DNA of 64,000 nt from UBA11612 sp963662375 (GCA_963662375.2 CAXXRP010000003.1:104098-168097); one strand, 5' to 3'. Shown: positions 17,497 through 26,682, numbered from the stretch's first letter. A program made the numbers and translations. Notes: a model not told the origin generated them from the letters alone.

Positions 17497-19335
17497 CTAC
17501 GATTCAGGGTGCCACGCTGCGCCGGCCTTCTCGACGCGCTGGCGAACCTGATTTTGTTGCTGAAGCAACACGGGCGGTACGCGTCCGCTAAAGCGTTCGA
17601 ACAACGTCGTTTGGTCGTCGATCTCGCGCAATGCCGACGATTGGTCAATTTCCATCAGAGCATCGAACGTCGATGCATCGAAGTCCATGCCGTCCCAGTT
17701 GAGATCCGAGAACCGAGGCATAAAACCGAACGGACTTTCCACCCCTCCGGCGTGGCCGCGAACGCGACCGATGATCCACTCTAGAGCCCGCATGTTCTGA
17801 CCGAACCCCGGCCAGATAAATTTGCCGTTTGAGTCCTTGCGGAACCAATTGACTCGGAAAACCAACGGCGGGTTTTTCACTTTGTCTTTAAGGCTGAGCC
17901 AATGAGCCCAGTAGTCAGCCATGTTGTAGCCGCAGAACGGCAGCATCGCCATCGGGTCGCGCCGGACGGCTGCCTGGTTCTCCGCTGCTGCCGTTGCTTC
18001 CGAACCCATGGTCGCGGCAAGGTACACGCCGTGATCCCAGTCGTAGGATTGAAACACGAGCGGAAAGGTGTGGCTCATTCGCCCGCCAAAAATGAAAGCG
18101 TTGACGGGAACACCCTTGGGGTCGTCCCAAGCGGGATCCAAAGTGGGGCAACTGCCGGCAGGCGCGGTGAACCGGGCATTGGGGTGAGCGGCCGGGCGTC
18201 CGCAGTCGGGTGTCCAGTCATTACCCTGCCAGTCGATTAGATGTGACGGCGCCTCATCGGACATGCCTTCCCACCAGATATCGCCCCCATCGGTGAGCGC
18301 GACGTTGGTAAAAATAGTGTTGTTGGCGATCAATTTCATGGCGTTGGGATTCGTCTTGTCAGATGTGCCCGGCGCAACGCCAAAGTAGCCTGCTTCTGGA
18401 TTGATGGCGCGAAGTTGGCCGTCCGGCCCGGGTTTAATCCAGGCGATGTCGTCGCCCACCGTCCACGCTTTCCAGCCTTCAAATCCGGTCGGCGGAATGA
18501 TCATCGCCAGATTTGTCTTGCCGCAAGCGCTTGGAAACGCTGCTCCGATATATGTTTTTTCGCCTTGCGGGGACTCTAGTCCCAACAAAAGCATGTGCTC
18601 GGCTAGCCATCCTTCATCGCGGGCCATTACGGAAGCTATGCGAAGTGCAAAACACTTCTTTCCGAGGAGGGCGTTGCCGCCATATCCGCTCCCATAGGAC
18701 CAAATTTCGCGGTCCTCTGGAAACTGCACAATGTATTTTGCGTCAGGATTGCACGGCCAAGGAACGTCTTTTTGTCCGGGCTCGAGCGGCGCACCGACAG
18801 AATGAATGCAAGGGACAAAGTCACCCTCGTCGCCGAGGATGTCCAAGACCTGTTGGCCCATGCGCGTCATAATACGCATGTTCACGGCGGCATAAGCAGA
18901 GTCGGTGATTTGCACACCGATGTGCGCGATGTCCGACCCCAACGGGCCCATACTGAAGGGAACGACATACATGGTACGCCCACACATGCACCCCGTGAAC
19001 AACCCGCGAAGAGTCTTTCTCATTTCCGTTGGGTCGGCCCAGTTATTGGTGGGGCCGGCATCGCTCTCGGTCTTGCTACATATAAAGGTGCGGTGTTCGA
19101 CGCGGGCAACATCTCCTGGGTGGGATCTGCATAGATAGGATCCAGGGCGTCTGTCTTCATTGAGTTTTATAAAAGTACCGCCTTGCACCATCTCATCGCA
19201 AAGGCGGTCGTATTCGTCCTGTGTTCCGTCGCACCAATGAATTTGATCCGGCTGACACAGGGCCGCCATTTCTTCTATGAGGGTGTTCAGTTTGCTGTTG
19301 CTTGCGCTTTGCATGCGTACGTTGGTATTGGGCAT
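17497..19335 (-). CDS. pckG: Phosphoenolpyruvate carboxykinase (GTP)
   Basis: The 612-residue product matches GTP-dependent PEPCK over its whole length. It has the P-loop FPSACGKTN (residues 267-275), the Mn/substrate region SYGSGYGGNALLGKKCFALR and the NW[FY]RK-type segment RVNWFRKDSNGKF. It converts oxaloacetate to PEP and CO2 with GTP in gluconeogenesis. The ATG at 19335 is chosen because family similarity begins there; an in-frame extension of 61 codons upstream is not conserved in character. A 340-nt leader separates it from glnK. With pyruvate kinase at 32226 it frames the PEP node. Confidence 0.93.
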   Translation of the reverse strand: MPNTNVRMQSASNSKLNTLIEEMAALCQPDQIHWCDGTQDEYDRLCDEMVQGGTFIKLNEDRRPGSYLCRSHPGDVARVEHRTFICSKTESDAGPTNNWADPTEMRKTLRGLFTGCMCGRTMYVVPFSMGPLGSDIAHIGVQITDSAYAAVNMRIMTRMGQQVLDILGDEGDFVPCIHSVGAPLEPGQKDVPWPCNPDAKYIVQFPEDREIWSYGSGYGGNALLGKKCFALRIASVMARDEGWLAEHMLLLGLESPQGEKTYIGAAFPSACGKTNLAMIIPPTGFEGWKAWTVGDDIAWIKPGPDGQLRAINPEAGYFGVAPGTSDKTNPNAMKLIANNTIFTNVALTDGGDIWWEGMSDEAPSHLIDWQGNDWTPDCGRPAAHPNARFTAPAGSCPTLDPAWDDPKGVPVNAFIFGGRMSHTFPLVFQSYDWDHGVYLAATMGSEATAAAENQAAVRRDPMAMLPFCGYNMADYWAHWLSLKDKVKNPPLVFRVNWFRKDSNGKFIWPGFGQNMRALEWIIGRVRGHAGGVESPFGFMPRFSDLNWDGMDFDASTFDALMEIDQSSALREIDDQTTLFERFSGRVPPVLLQQQNQVRQRVEKAGAAWHPES

Positions 19336-19675
19336 CTTAAGATTAGTTCCCGTACGGCGGCCGGTAGGACCTGTCAAAATCCCCCATCGCGCAGGGGACC
19401 TGCTCTCGCTTGAGGCACGTCTTTCGCACTCCACGGGAGGACGTGCAAGCAGGGATTTTGTCTGCGGTAGATATACTGCGGATGCGCGCACACCGCACCG
19501 CGTTGCGCCTACATGCAAGCGATATGTCCGATTAAATTGCTGCGACGCACACCATTATCCACAGTCTACCACGCGCCATGCCGTGATCGCTGTGATCTGC
19601 GGCCCATGCAAAAATCTCGTCTCGTGGTGGAGCTCGAAGTCCTGATGTGCCGCGCATTCTGTGCGCGCTGTGTGG
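19336..19675 (-). promoter_or_regulatory. PEPCK upstream region with a two-part inverted repeat
   Basis: No gene is supported in this 340-nt gap. It contains a potential composite hairpin: CCTGCT (19399-19404) pairs with AGCAGG (19448-19453), and inside it GCACGTC (19415-19421) pairs with GACGTGC (19440-19446). It lies 64-118 nt upstream of the pckG start on the transcribed strand. No U-run follows, so it is not a classic terminator; it could be a leader structure or a protein-binding dyad. Confidence 0.35.
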
Positions 19676-20014
19676 CTAAAGTGCGCTACCCCCGCGTTCT
19701 CCTGTGCGGATGCGGACCACTTCGCTTATTGGTGAGACAAATATCTTACCGTCGCCAATTTTTCCGCTTTTAGCAACTTGGGAAATTGCGTCGATGGCGG
19801 CTTCTACCTGGCCGTCATCTAGCACAACATCGATCTTCACTTTCGGTAAAAGGTCAACGACGTATTCGGCGCCCCTATAAAGTTCGGTGTGGCCCTTTTG
19901 TCGGCCAAACCCTTTCACTTCATGAACTGTCAGGCCTTGGATCCCCAGATCGTTCAGCGCCTTTTTCACGTCATCCAATTTGAACGGCCGAATAATCGCT
20001 TCGATCTTCTGCAT
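19676..20014 (-). CDS. glnK: PII nitrogen regulatory protein GlnK/GlnB
   Basis: The 112-residue protein is a PII signal transducer. It begins MQKIEAIIRPFKLDDVKKAL, carries the T-loop with the uridylylation site Tyr51 (RGAEYVVD), the GDGKIFV B-loop and the C-terminal RIRTGE motif. It senses 2-oxoglutarate/ATP/ADP and should control the ammonium channel encoded upstream. GAAGGGGAG provides the ribosome-binding site. It is called glnK rather than glnB because of its linkage to amt, which is inference. The last five residues differ from the common EDAI-type ending but the length is normal. Confidence 0.92.
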   Translation of the reverse strand: MQKIEAIIRPFKLDDVKKALNDLGIQGLTVHEVKGFGRQKGHTELYRGAEYVVDLLPKVKIDVVLDDGQVEAAIDAISQVAKSGKIGDGKIFVSPISEVVRIRTGERGGSAL

Positions 20015-20204
20015 TTTGCGGTCTCCCCTTCAGGATATTTTGATTGCAATACACGTCAGTGGAACAATTGACTTCCTCGCATCGCACCCACAATTCTAAA
20101 TCCCATCGAGCATACTCTCTATTACCATGTGTCGCGGATGGGACCCGTTGCAAGGTTGCCGCGGAAATGAAGGCTTTTCTTTATCCCCGCGGCCGCAGTC
20201 GATG

Positions 20205-21629
20205 TTAGCTCACAACCTCGCCATGGAGATTGATGTCCAACCCTTGGCGTTCGGCGTCCTGGTCAACGCGAAGTCCGACGATTACATCCACGAGCTTTAG
20301 CAGGATGAAAGTAATTATGGCGCAGTACCCTATGGTCACGGCGATGCCGTAGAGCTGTGTCACCACTTGTCCACCGTTACCCTCTAGAAGGCCCGGCGTT
20401 CCGCCAATGGCCTCGACAGCAAATACGCCGGTCAGTATTACGCCAACGGTCCCACTCACGGCGTGAATACCGAAGACGTCAAGACTATCATCGTAGCCCA
20501 GTGCCATTTTCATCGAGGTGGACGCGAAATAACAAGCGACCCCGGCGGCGAGGCCGATGCATAGGGCTCCCGTCGGATCGACATAACCCGACGCTGGTGT
20601 GATGGCCCCCAGCCCGGCAATGGCTCCGCTAATGATGCCAAGGACGCTCGGCTTGCCTTTGCGTACCCATTCCATAAACATCCACGCAAGACCTGCAGTG
20701 GCTGTTGAAATCTGAGTCACAGCCATAGCCATGCCCGCACCGGCGCCCGCACTCACCGCTGAGCCAGCGTTGAACCCGAACCAGCCCACCCACAGCAAGG
20801 ACGCGCCAGCGACGCTGAGGACGAGATTATGCGGTGGCAGCGGTTCACTGCCATAGCCCAGGCGTTTGCCCAACACGAGAGCTCCGACAAGTCCGGCAAC
20901 ACCCGCATTGATGTGGACAACGGTGCCGCCGGCAAAGTCGAGGACACCCGCGTTGGCTAGAAAGCCGCCGCCCCATACCCAATGCGCGATGGGGGAGTAA
21001 ACGAGGAGGCTCCAACCTGTCATGAACAAAATTAGAGCTGAGAATTTCATGCGGTCGGCAAAAGCGCCAACGATCAGCACCGCCGTGATAATGGCAAATG
21101 TCATCTGGAAGGTCATGAATACTGACTCGGGGATAGTGCCAGAAAGCGATTCAAGCGTCATACCGCTGAGGAAGGTTCTGTCAAGATCACCAATGATGAC
21201 CGACCCACCGGAAAAGGCAAAGCTGTAACCAGCAATCATCCATAGGACGGTAACTAGGCAGGTGATGGCAAAGCATTGCATCGCCATGGCCAATACATTC
21301 TTTTTGCGTACCATCCCGCCGTAAAACAATACCAAACCCGGGATTGTCATCAGGAGAACGAGGGCGGTGGATGTTAACATCCAGGCTGTGTCGCCCGTGT
21401 CCAAGGTTGGTTCGGGTTCTTCTGCTGCTGCGGGAACTGCACTGGCCGGCGCTTCGGCCGCCATCGCTGCGGGTTGTTCCACTTGCATTTCGTCAGCAGA
21501 TTCCTCGGGCGCGACCACGGTTTCAGCCTCTTGGGCCCAAACGCTGACTGGCGAGAAGGTCGGAATAAATAAAAGGAACAACACGACGGCCCACGCCAGG
21601 GCTGCAACTGACATCTTCAATAGTTTCAT
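20205..21629 (-). CDS. amtB: Ammonium transporter Amt
   Basis: The 474-residue membrane protein starts at ATG 21629 (GCAGGAG upstream) with a cleavable-looking signal (ALAWAVVLFLLFIPTFSP) and a short Ala/Glu/Pro-rich periplasmic stretch. Eleven transmembrane helices of the Amt family follow: DTAWMLTSTALVLLMTIPGL, FYGGMVRKKN, the pore region HWVWGGGFL, GGTVVHINAG with a conserved His, and VFGIHAVSGTVGVILTG with the second His. It conducts ammonium into the cell and is gated by PII. A sigma-54 promoter lies 159 nt upstream (21788-21802). Here amt precedes glnK, the reverse of the common glnK-amtB order, with a 190-nt gap. Confidence 0.93.
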   Translation of the reverse strand: MKLLKMSVAALAWAVVLFLLFIPTFSPVSVWAQEAETVVAPEESADEMQVEQPAAMAAEAPASAVPAAAEEPEPTLDTGDTAWMLTSTALVLLMTIPGLVLFYGGMVRKKNVLAMAMQCFAITCLVTVLWMIAGYSFAFSGGSVIIGDLDRTFLSGMTLESLSGTIPESVFMTFQMTFAIITAVLIVGAFADRMKFSALILFMTGWSLLVYSPIAHWVWGGGFLANAGVLDFAGGTVVHINAGVAGLVGALVLGKRLGYGSEPLPPHNLVLSVAGASLLWVGWFGFNAGSAVSAGAGAGMAMAVTQISTATAGLAWMFMEWVRKGKPSVLGIISGAIAGLGAITPASGYVDPTGALCIGLAAGVACYFASTSMKMALGYDDSLDVFGIHAVSGTVGVILTGVFAVEAIGGTPGLLEGNGGQVVTQLYGIAVTIGYCAIITFILLKLVDVIVGLRVDQDAERQGLDINLHGEVVS

Positions 21630-21787
21630 CGAGTGATCTCCTGCATCTAAAAAGTTTTTTCTTGGGACTATTTCTAAACGGATAAACCTCGTGGCGTAGG
21701 TATGAGCAGTCCAGATCACGCTTCCCAAAACGGAATTTAAGATGCTCGGGGACTGACCAGTCACACACTTACTCTTGAGTACCTGAT

Positions 21788-21802
21788 GCAAGGTGTGTGC
21801 CA
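21788..21802 (-). promoter_or_regulatory. Sigma-54 promoter of amt
   Basis: On the minus strand the sequence is TGGCACA-CACC-TTGC, matching the -24/-12 consensus TGGCACG-N4-TTGC with one mismatch. It lies about 160 nt upstream of the amt start codon and points towards it. Sigma-54/NtrC control is established for many amt-glnK loci, so nitrogen limitation is the probable inducer. Confidence 0.75.
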
Positions 21803-22243
21803 TTCGCACGGTACTCTGGCTATGAGTCGTGGAAGCAGACTAAGGACAACTGCGTAAACTCTAGTGAATCTAGGTAGATCACTGCTTTAGGCGGGAGAGA
21901 AGAAGTCACCCCATTTGCATTGTGATGGCCGCTCTACTCCGCCGTGTAGTACCCCCGATTATCAAGATCGCCTCTTATTGCGGCTATCGGTTTTGGCAAC
22001 TCCTCTGAGTTATGCGGGCGACGGAGGGGTGACTCGCCTTTTTCTCAAGGCCTACGTCCTGCGGACTTCTGCGTATTGTCTGTGATCATATTTTAATCAT
22101 TCATATTTTACATGATTAAAAAATATATAGATACCTATATGCGACCCAACATAACGCACGGACAAACACAGTTGCCATGGCCTAACTATCTATAAAAATT
22201 AACATGTTTTAAGCGGTGTGATTTGCGCGCGGCGCACTAATCC

Positions 22244-22258
22244 TGGCACGCTTTTTGC
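22244..22258 (+). promoter_or_regulatory. Sigma-54 promoter of the TorF-like porin gene
   Basis: TGGCACG-CTTT-TTGC is a perfect match to the sigma-54 -24/-12 consensus. It is followed after 55 nt by the porin ATG at 22314. It is divergent from the amt promoter, so both genes are probably co-activated under nitrogen limitation. Confidence 0.85.
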
Positions 22259-22313
22259 CATAGAGGAGGCGAGTTCCGAACTACTTCACTTTCCAACATG
22301 AACCTACGGGAGT

Positions 22314-23024
22314 ATGCACGTGAAAACAAAAACGATCAGCCTTTTCCCAGGAGCCCTTGCTTTGGGGGCGCCGGGGATAGCCACAGCTCAAGATAATCCG
22401 TTGCTGGGCGAATTCTCCGGAAATGTATCCGTTGGAACGGACTACGTTTTCCGTGGATACAGCCAGACCCTGGAAGAACCGACAGTGCAGGGCGGTTTGG
22501 ATTAGGACAGTGGTATCGGCGCTTACGTCGGCATGTGGGGTTCGAACGTCAATTTTAGCGACGGGGATAACGCCCATGTCGAAGTGGATTTCTATGCTGG
22601 CTATGCCGGCGAAATAGATGTGTTTTCCTACGACGTCGGCTTCCTGTACTACCTGTATCCGGGCGCCGCCAATTCGCTCAATTATGACTTCTGGGAGCTG
22701 TACGGCTCGGTTGGCTATGACTTTGGTCTCGCAGCCGTCTCAGCCGGCATTTCCTGGACCCCGGACAATTTCGGTGGCACGGACAACGCGATTTACTACA
22801 GCAGCGGCATCAGCATGCCGGTCGCGGATATCCTAAGTGTAGACGCCAACATCGGCTACTACGATTTCATCGGCGGCGGCAACTATACCGATTGGAACGT
22901 CGGCGCCACCCTGAGCGTCTACGACTGGTTCGATGCCGATGTTCGCTATTTCGACACCGATGTCTCCGGATGCGTGAACTCTTGTGAATCGCGCGTGGTA
23001 TTCAGCGTTTCTCGGAGCTTCTAG
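22314..23024 (+). pseudogene. TorF-family putative outer-membrane porin, interrupted by an amber codon
   Basis: The frame starts with a signal peptide (LALGAPGIATAQ) and the conserved N-terminal strand GNVSVGTDYVFRGYSQTLEEP typical of the TorF/TIGR02001 family. A TAG at 22503-22505 follows GGLD. The same frame then continues open to 23024 with alternating beta strands (VGMWGSNVNF, VDFYAGYAGEIDVFSYDVGF) and a C-terminal Phe (VVFSVSRSF), the usual outer-membrane sorting signal. Restored length is 236 residues, normal for the family. A single base change accounts for the loss; the perfect sigma-54 promoter is still present, suggesting recent damage. Confidence 0.8.
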
Positions 23025-23092
23025 CGGCGAAACTCTATTGAAGTGAAAATAAAGATAGTGCGGCGCGGCGCGGATTGGAAGCTTTTCGCAGG

Positions 23093-25135
23093 TCATTCGC
23101 GTGCCGAATCTAGGAGCTGCTTTCGCGCCTCGACAACTTTCTCCGCGTCTCGTCCTGTCAGTTCCTGATAGTGATCGAACTTGGATTCGAACGTACCGAT
23201 TCCCTGGGAAATCGAACGGATTTCCGTGACCAAATTCTGCATTTCCGCTTCCGGCATATGGACTTGGATAACTTCCCAACCGTCACGGGTATTGAATCCA
23301 AGAATCTGTGCCCGCCGCTGCGTAACCGCGCGTTGCACTTTCGACGTAAAATCCGTGGGTACGTAGATATTTACCTCGCAAATAGGTTCAAGCAGTACCG
23401 GATCGCAGTTGGGCAATGCCTCGGTCATGGCCATGCGGCCGGCTGTTCGAAACGCCTGATCGGAACTGTCCACACTATGGAACTGCCCGTCAAAGAGCCG
23501 CACGTTTAAGTCGACCACGTTAAAACCCAGAGGGCCGCGTACAGTGTTATCTTTCAGACCGGTCTCTACGGCAGGGATGAAATTTTTCGGAATAACGCCG
23601 CCAACGATTTTATCTGTAAAGGTGAACCCTGACCCGCGTGGCAGGGGTTTGATCTCTACTTTTATGTCGGCGAATTGACCGTGTCCGCCAGATTGCCGTT
23701 TGTGGCGCGCGTGGTGGGTAATTCCCTTGCGGATCGTCTCCCGGTAGGGGACTTGTGGGCGTTTGGTCTGGACATCGAGGTCGAATTTTCGTTTCACGCG
23801 CTCCAACGCGAGTTGAAGGTGAATGTCACCCTGCCCACTGAGTAGCAGTTCCGACGTCTCAGGAACGTGGTGAATACTTAGGGACGGATCTTCCTCGCAA
23901 ATCTTGCGAAGGGCGTCGCCGAGTTTGACGTCGTCCTTCCGGCGCGCTGCGGAAACAGCCAAGGTGTAGAGCGGTGGCGGAGGGACCGCCCAGATTCCAG
24001 GTTCCGCCGTTCCCGATTCTGTCAGTACGGTGCCCGCCTGCCCAGCCTCAATCTTGCTGAGAGCGAGCACATCGCCTTGCGGCACCGATGTGACTCGGCC
24101 CTTGCCTTGCTTCGGTTCGGCGCCGTCTTGAATGTTGCTAACGCGGCTTCCTGCCAGAGTGCCACCGTCCGCAACCGTCCCCCGCCAGACCCGGATAAGG
24201 GACAGTTTGCCGACATGGTGGGCGTACTGGACTTTGTATATCTGTGCGACAACTTCACCGTTCGGAATGCCGAGGCGGTCGGCTGTTTTGCTCGCGGCGG
24301 GTACTTCGTGGCGCAAGGCTTTCAAGAGCCGCCGAACGCCAAAATCGTGCTCCCCCGCGCCAATGAGCACCGGCACGATAAGGTCGTCTTGCAGATCTTT
24401 TGTCAGATGCTGATAGACTTCATTCGTGGTCGGGACGATATCTTCGAGCAATTTTTCCAGGAGTGCGTCATCAAAGTCGGAAAGTTTCTCAAGTAACTCG
24501 CGGCGTGCGTCCGCTGCTGTTTCGTTCGGCACGTCTTCAATGGGAATTCGCTCTGAAGGGTGATCAAGTTTGTAGTGATATGCGCGCTCGGCGACGAGAT
24601 CCACGTAGCCCGTGATTTGCGTACTCTCGGTGATCGGAATATGGCGAAGAACAAGCGGCCGGCTCGATTGCTGCTGTGCGGCGGCGAGCAGGTCTCGGAC
24701 GGATCCCGTCCACGTATCCATCTTGTTTATCAATAGGATATGGGGGATGGTGTGCTCATCGAGAAACCGGAAAAGGGGTCCAAGGCCCAACATTCTGCCG
24801 GCGTCGGGTTCGACGACGACGACGACTGCGTCGGCGATCAGCATACCTTGATGGGCTTCCTGACTCAGGTCGATCGCGCCGGGGCAGTCCAAAATAATCC
24901 AATCGTCATTCAGATACGAAAACCGCACTGGGGTTATTTCCGTGGACATCTGCCGCGACATTGCCTCCGTGCTCGTATCGCTCACGGTCGACCCGTCGGC
25001 GACGATGCCCTTTTTTGAAACGGCGCCGGCGGCGAGTAGCATTCCCTCGAGCAGACTCGTTTTGCCGCTCGACTGGGGGCCGACCAGAGCCACGCATCGT
25101 GTACCCTTGGCTGATGTAGATTTCCCGTTCGGCAT
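23093..25135 (-). CDS. Elongation factor G-like translational GTPase
   Basis: The 680-residue protein has the full EF-G layout: G domain, domain II, III, IV (GGHGQFADIKVEIKPLPRGSGF) and V (ILGFNTRDGWEVIQVHMPEAEM). It differs from canonical EF-G at key sites: P-loop GPQSSGKT (residues 19-26), G3 is DCPG instead of DTPG, and the switch I RGITI motif is replaced by RQMSTEITP. NKMD (G4) is kept. Such EF-G-like paralogs occur widely in alphaproteobacteria alongside canonical fusA, with undefined roles. The ATG is preceded by AAAGAGGACGCC. No ribosomal operon is adjacent, which fits a paralog. Confidence 0.88.
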   Translation of the reverse strand: MPNGKSTSAKGTRCVALVGPQSSGKTSLLEGMLLAAGAVSKKGIVADGSTVSDTSTEAMSRQMSTEITPVRFSYLNDDWIILDCPGAIDLSQEAHQGMLIADAVVVVVEPDAGRMLGLGPLFRFLDEHTIPHILLINKMDTWTGSVRDLLAAAQQQSSRPLVLRHIPITESTQITGYVDLVAERAYHYKLDHPSERIPIEDVPNETAADARRELLEKLSDFDDALLEKLLEDIVPTTNEVYQHLTKDLQDDLIVPVLIGAGEHDFGVRRLLKALRHEVPAASKTADRLGIPNGEVVAQIYKVQYAHHVGKLSLIRVWRGTVADGGTLAGSRVSNIQDGAEPKQGKGRVTSVPQGDVLALSKIEAGQAGTVLTESGTAEPGIWAVPPPPLYTLAVSAARRKDDVKLGDALRKICEEDPSLSIHHVPETSELLLSGQGDIHLQLALERVKRKFDLDVQTKRPQVPYRETIRKGITHHARHKRQSGGHGQFADIKVEIKPLPRGSGFTFTDKIVGGVIPKNFIPAVETGLKDNTVRGPLGFNVVDLNVRLFDGQFHSVDSSDQAFRTAGRMAMTEALPNCDPVLLEPICEVNIYVPTDFTSKVQRAVTQRRAQILGFNTRDGWEVIQVHMPEAEMQNLVTEIRSISQGIGTFESKFDHYQELTGRDAEKVVEARKQLLDSARE

Positions 25136-25573
25136 GGCGTCCTCTTTCCGATTACAGACACCGCATTCATTTGTGGTTGAACACGGGATCGAAGTAACAC
25201 CGATTAAAAAAGCGAACAGGGGTTAGAATTTGTCCCCTTGCTTAATCGATCGGTCGGCGGCAGCGGCGAAAACGGATCACATGCAGCGCGTTACCAAGCC
25301 TCGCCTGAAACGCGCGCGGAGTGAACGCAAAGCAGTAATGAATATGGTTGAGCGATACAACCAATGCCATCGTCCCTACCTACGATAGACCTTAACACGG
25401 CTTCCTATTATTTCTTTACCTTAGCAAATGTCGCGGGTCGATCTATGCCTTGAAGTGCCGGCGAAGACGAAAATCCGCGTGTTCAAGTCCGCAGGCGGGG
25501 GTTTTCATAAAAAATCGCCATCTTGCGCGGGGGGTTGTTACAAGCGGATTTTGAGGCGAAGAAAGCGCGGATC
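25136..25573 (+). other. Intergenic region, 438 nt
   Basis: This gap lies between the divergent EF-G-like gene and the small Tat-signal protein gene, and must contain both promoters. I see no supported coding frame or RNA gene. A T-loop-like GTTCAAGTCC at 25480-25490 was examined but the flanks do not pair as a tRNA arm. Confidence 0.4.
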
Positions 25574-25975
25574 ATGGACCGAAGACGGTTCCTCGCATCC
25601 GTAGTAATGGGTGTTATTGGTGCCGGCAGCTCGCCGGCGTTGGCCCAAACCATGCCGGATCAGGGGATTCCGCTGCCGTTCTTTCGGTCACGCGCCCAGG
25701 AGTTCGCGCGCGGCGCATGCCGTGAAAACCGCCCAGGATACCGCTCGAGCGTTCGCGCTCAGATGGAACTAGAATGCACAATAACCGTGATCGTGCCGTG
25801 GGCGGCGGTTGGCGTCGCCATTCTCGGTGTGTTGTTCTGGCTTCGGGCCCAGGAAAAGAAAAAAGAAAAGCACCGTATCCGGGCACGCCGTCACCATGAC
25901 CCATCGACTTGCCGAAACTTGGATAAGACGCAGGCCGATCGTCACCGCGAGGCCTCGGATGACGACGGGCCTTAG
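25574..25975 (+). CDS. Small protein with twin-arginine-like signal and one membrane helix
   Basis: From the ATG at 25574 the 133-residue product begins MDRRRFLASVVMGVIGAG and ends the signal at PALAQ, resembling a Tat signal. A second hydrophobic helix (ITVIVPWAAVGVAILGVLFW) is followed by a strongly basic and charged tail. Two Cys residues flank the middle region. I do not recognise a family. It is convergent with the esterase gene, whose stop is 3 nt away. A longer GTG/TTG-type start upstream is possible. Confidence 0.55.
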   Translation: MDRRRFLASVVMGVIGAGSSPALAQTMPDQGIPLPFFRSRAQEFARGACRENRPGYRSSVRAQMELECTITVIVPWAAVGVAILGVLFWLRAQEKKKEKHRIRARRHHDPSTCRNLDKTQADRHREASDDDGP

Positions 25976-25977
25976 AC

Positions 25978-26682
25978 TTAGCCCAGGTGAGCTTTGAGGA
26001 AGGCGGCGCCGATCTGCGCGCCGTTGCCGTCTATGCCGTGTTGTAAACCGGGGATGGCGTAGGTTTCCACCGACACACCAACAGCCTTTAGAGCTTTTTC
26101 GACCTCGGCCATGGCCTGCACCGGTACAACGGGATCATCTTCGCCATGAACGAGCGTGACCGGCGGCTTGGTCTTAATGTCTTTCGCAAGCTGGTCCGCG
26201 CCCGTCAACGCGCCAGAAAATCCGAGAATTCCTGCCAACTGCACTGGTCTCCGTAACCCAACGTGCAGGGCCATCATTGTGCCCTGGGAGAACCCGAGTA
26301 GAACCATGCGCTTGGGCTCAAGGCCGTGATGTTCAAGAATTTGATCCAGATATCGATTTAGAACCGGTGCGGCCTTTCCCGTTCCAACGACCATACCGTT
26401 GAATGTTGCTCCCATGCGCAGGGGGTCGCGGCGCATTAGATCAGGGTCATAGTCGGAAAGTCCGAACCACTGAAACATTCCAGTCGCGCCGCCTTCCCAG
26501 CCTTCCGGCGCATTGGGAGAGTAAAAAACCGCGTGTGGTACGATTTGCGCAAAGAATGGAGCGAGACCGATCAAATCGTTTCCGCTCGCGCCGTAGCCAT
26601 GCAGCAGCACGACGGCAGCGGTTGCGGGCTCTCCCGAGGCGGGCGGCAACGAGGGGCCGGAGAGAGCATCAATTTCGGTCAT
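25978..26682 (-). CDS. Phospholipase/carboxylesterase-family alpha/beta hydrolase
   Basis: The 234-residue protein has VVLLHGYGASGNDLIGLAPF with the oxyanion-hole HGYG, the nucleophile elbow LGFSQGTMMAL, the acid in HGEDDPVVPV and the catalytic His in GLQHGIDGNG. These identify the PF02230 family, small cytosolic esterases that hydrolyse acyl or lysophospholipid esters. No signal peptide is present. Substrate is unknown. The divergent NTF2-like gene starts about 150 nt away. Confidence 0.87.
   Translation of the reverse strand: MTEIDALSGPSLPPASGEPATAAVVLLHGYGASGNDLIGLAPFFAQIVPHAVFYSPNAPEGWEGGATGMFQWFGLSDYDPDLMRRDPLRMGATFNGMVVGTGKAAPVLNRYLDQILEHHGLEPKRMVLLGFSQGTMMALHVGLRRPVQLAGILGFSGALTGADQLAKDIKTKPPVTLVHGEDDPVVPVQAMAEVEKALKAVGVSVETYAIPGLQHGIDGNGAQIGAAFLKAHLG

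Larger units (their letters stand above)
21630..22313. promoter_or_regulatory. Divergent nitrogen-control region between amt and the porin gene
   Basis: This 684-nt gap contains no supported gene. It holds two outward-facing sigma-54 promoters (21788-21802 and 22244-22258). Between them are a 10-bp inverted repeat with 11-nt spacer (22091-22100 and 22112-22121) inside a very AT-rich stretch, and TGCGC-GCG-GCGCA (22224-22236). The AT-rich bend and the dyads are candidate activator or IHF sites; no exact NtrC box was recognised. Confidence 0.5.

Noticed and set aside
25470..25500. Possible tRNA T-arm (GTTCAAGTCC)
   Set aside because: The flanking bases do not form the five-base-pair T stem and no acceptor or anticodon arm is found upstream.
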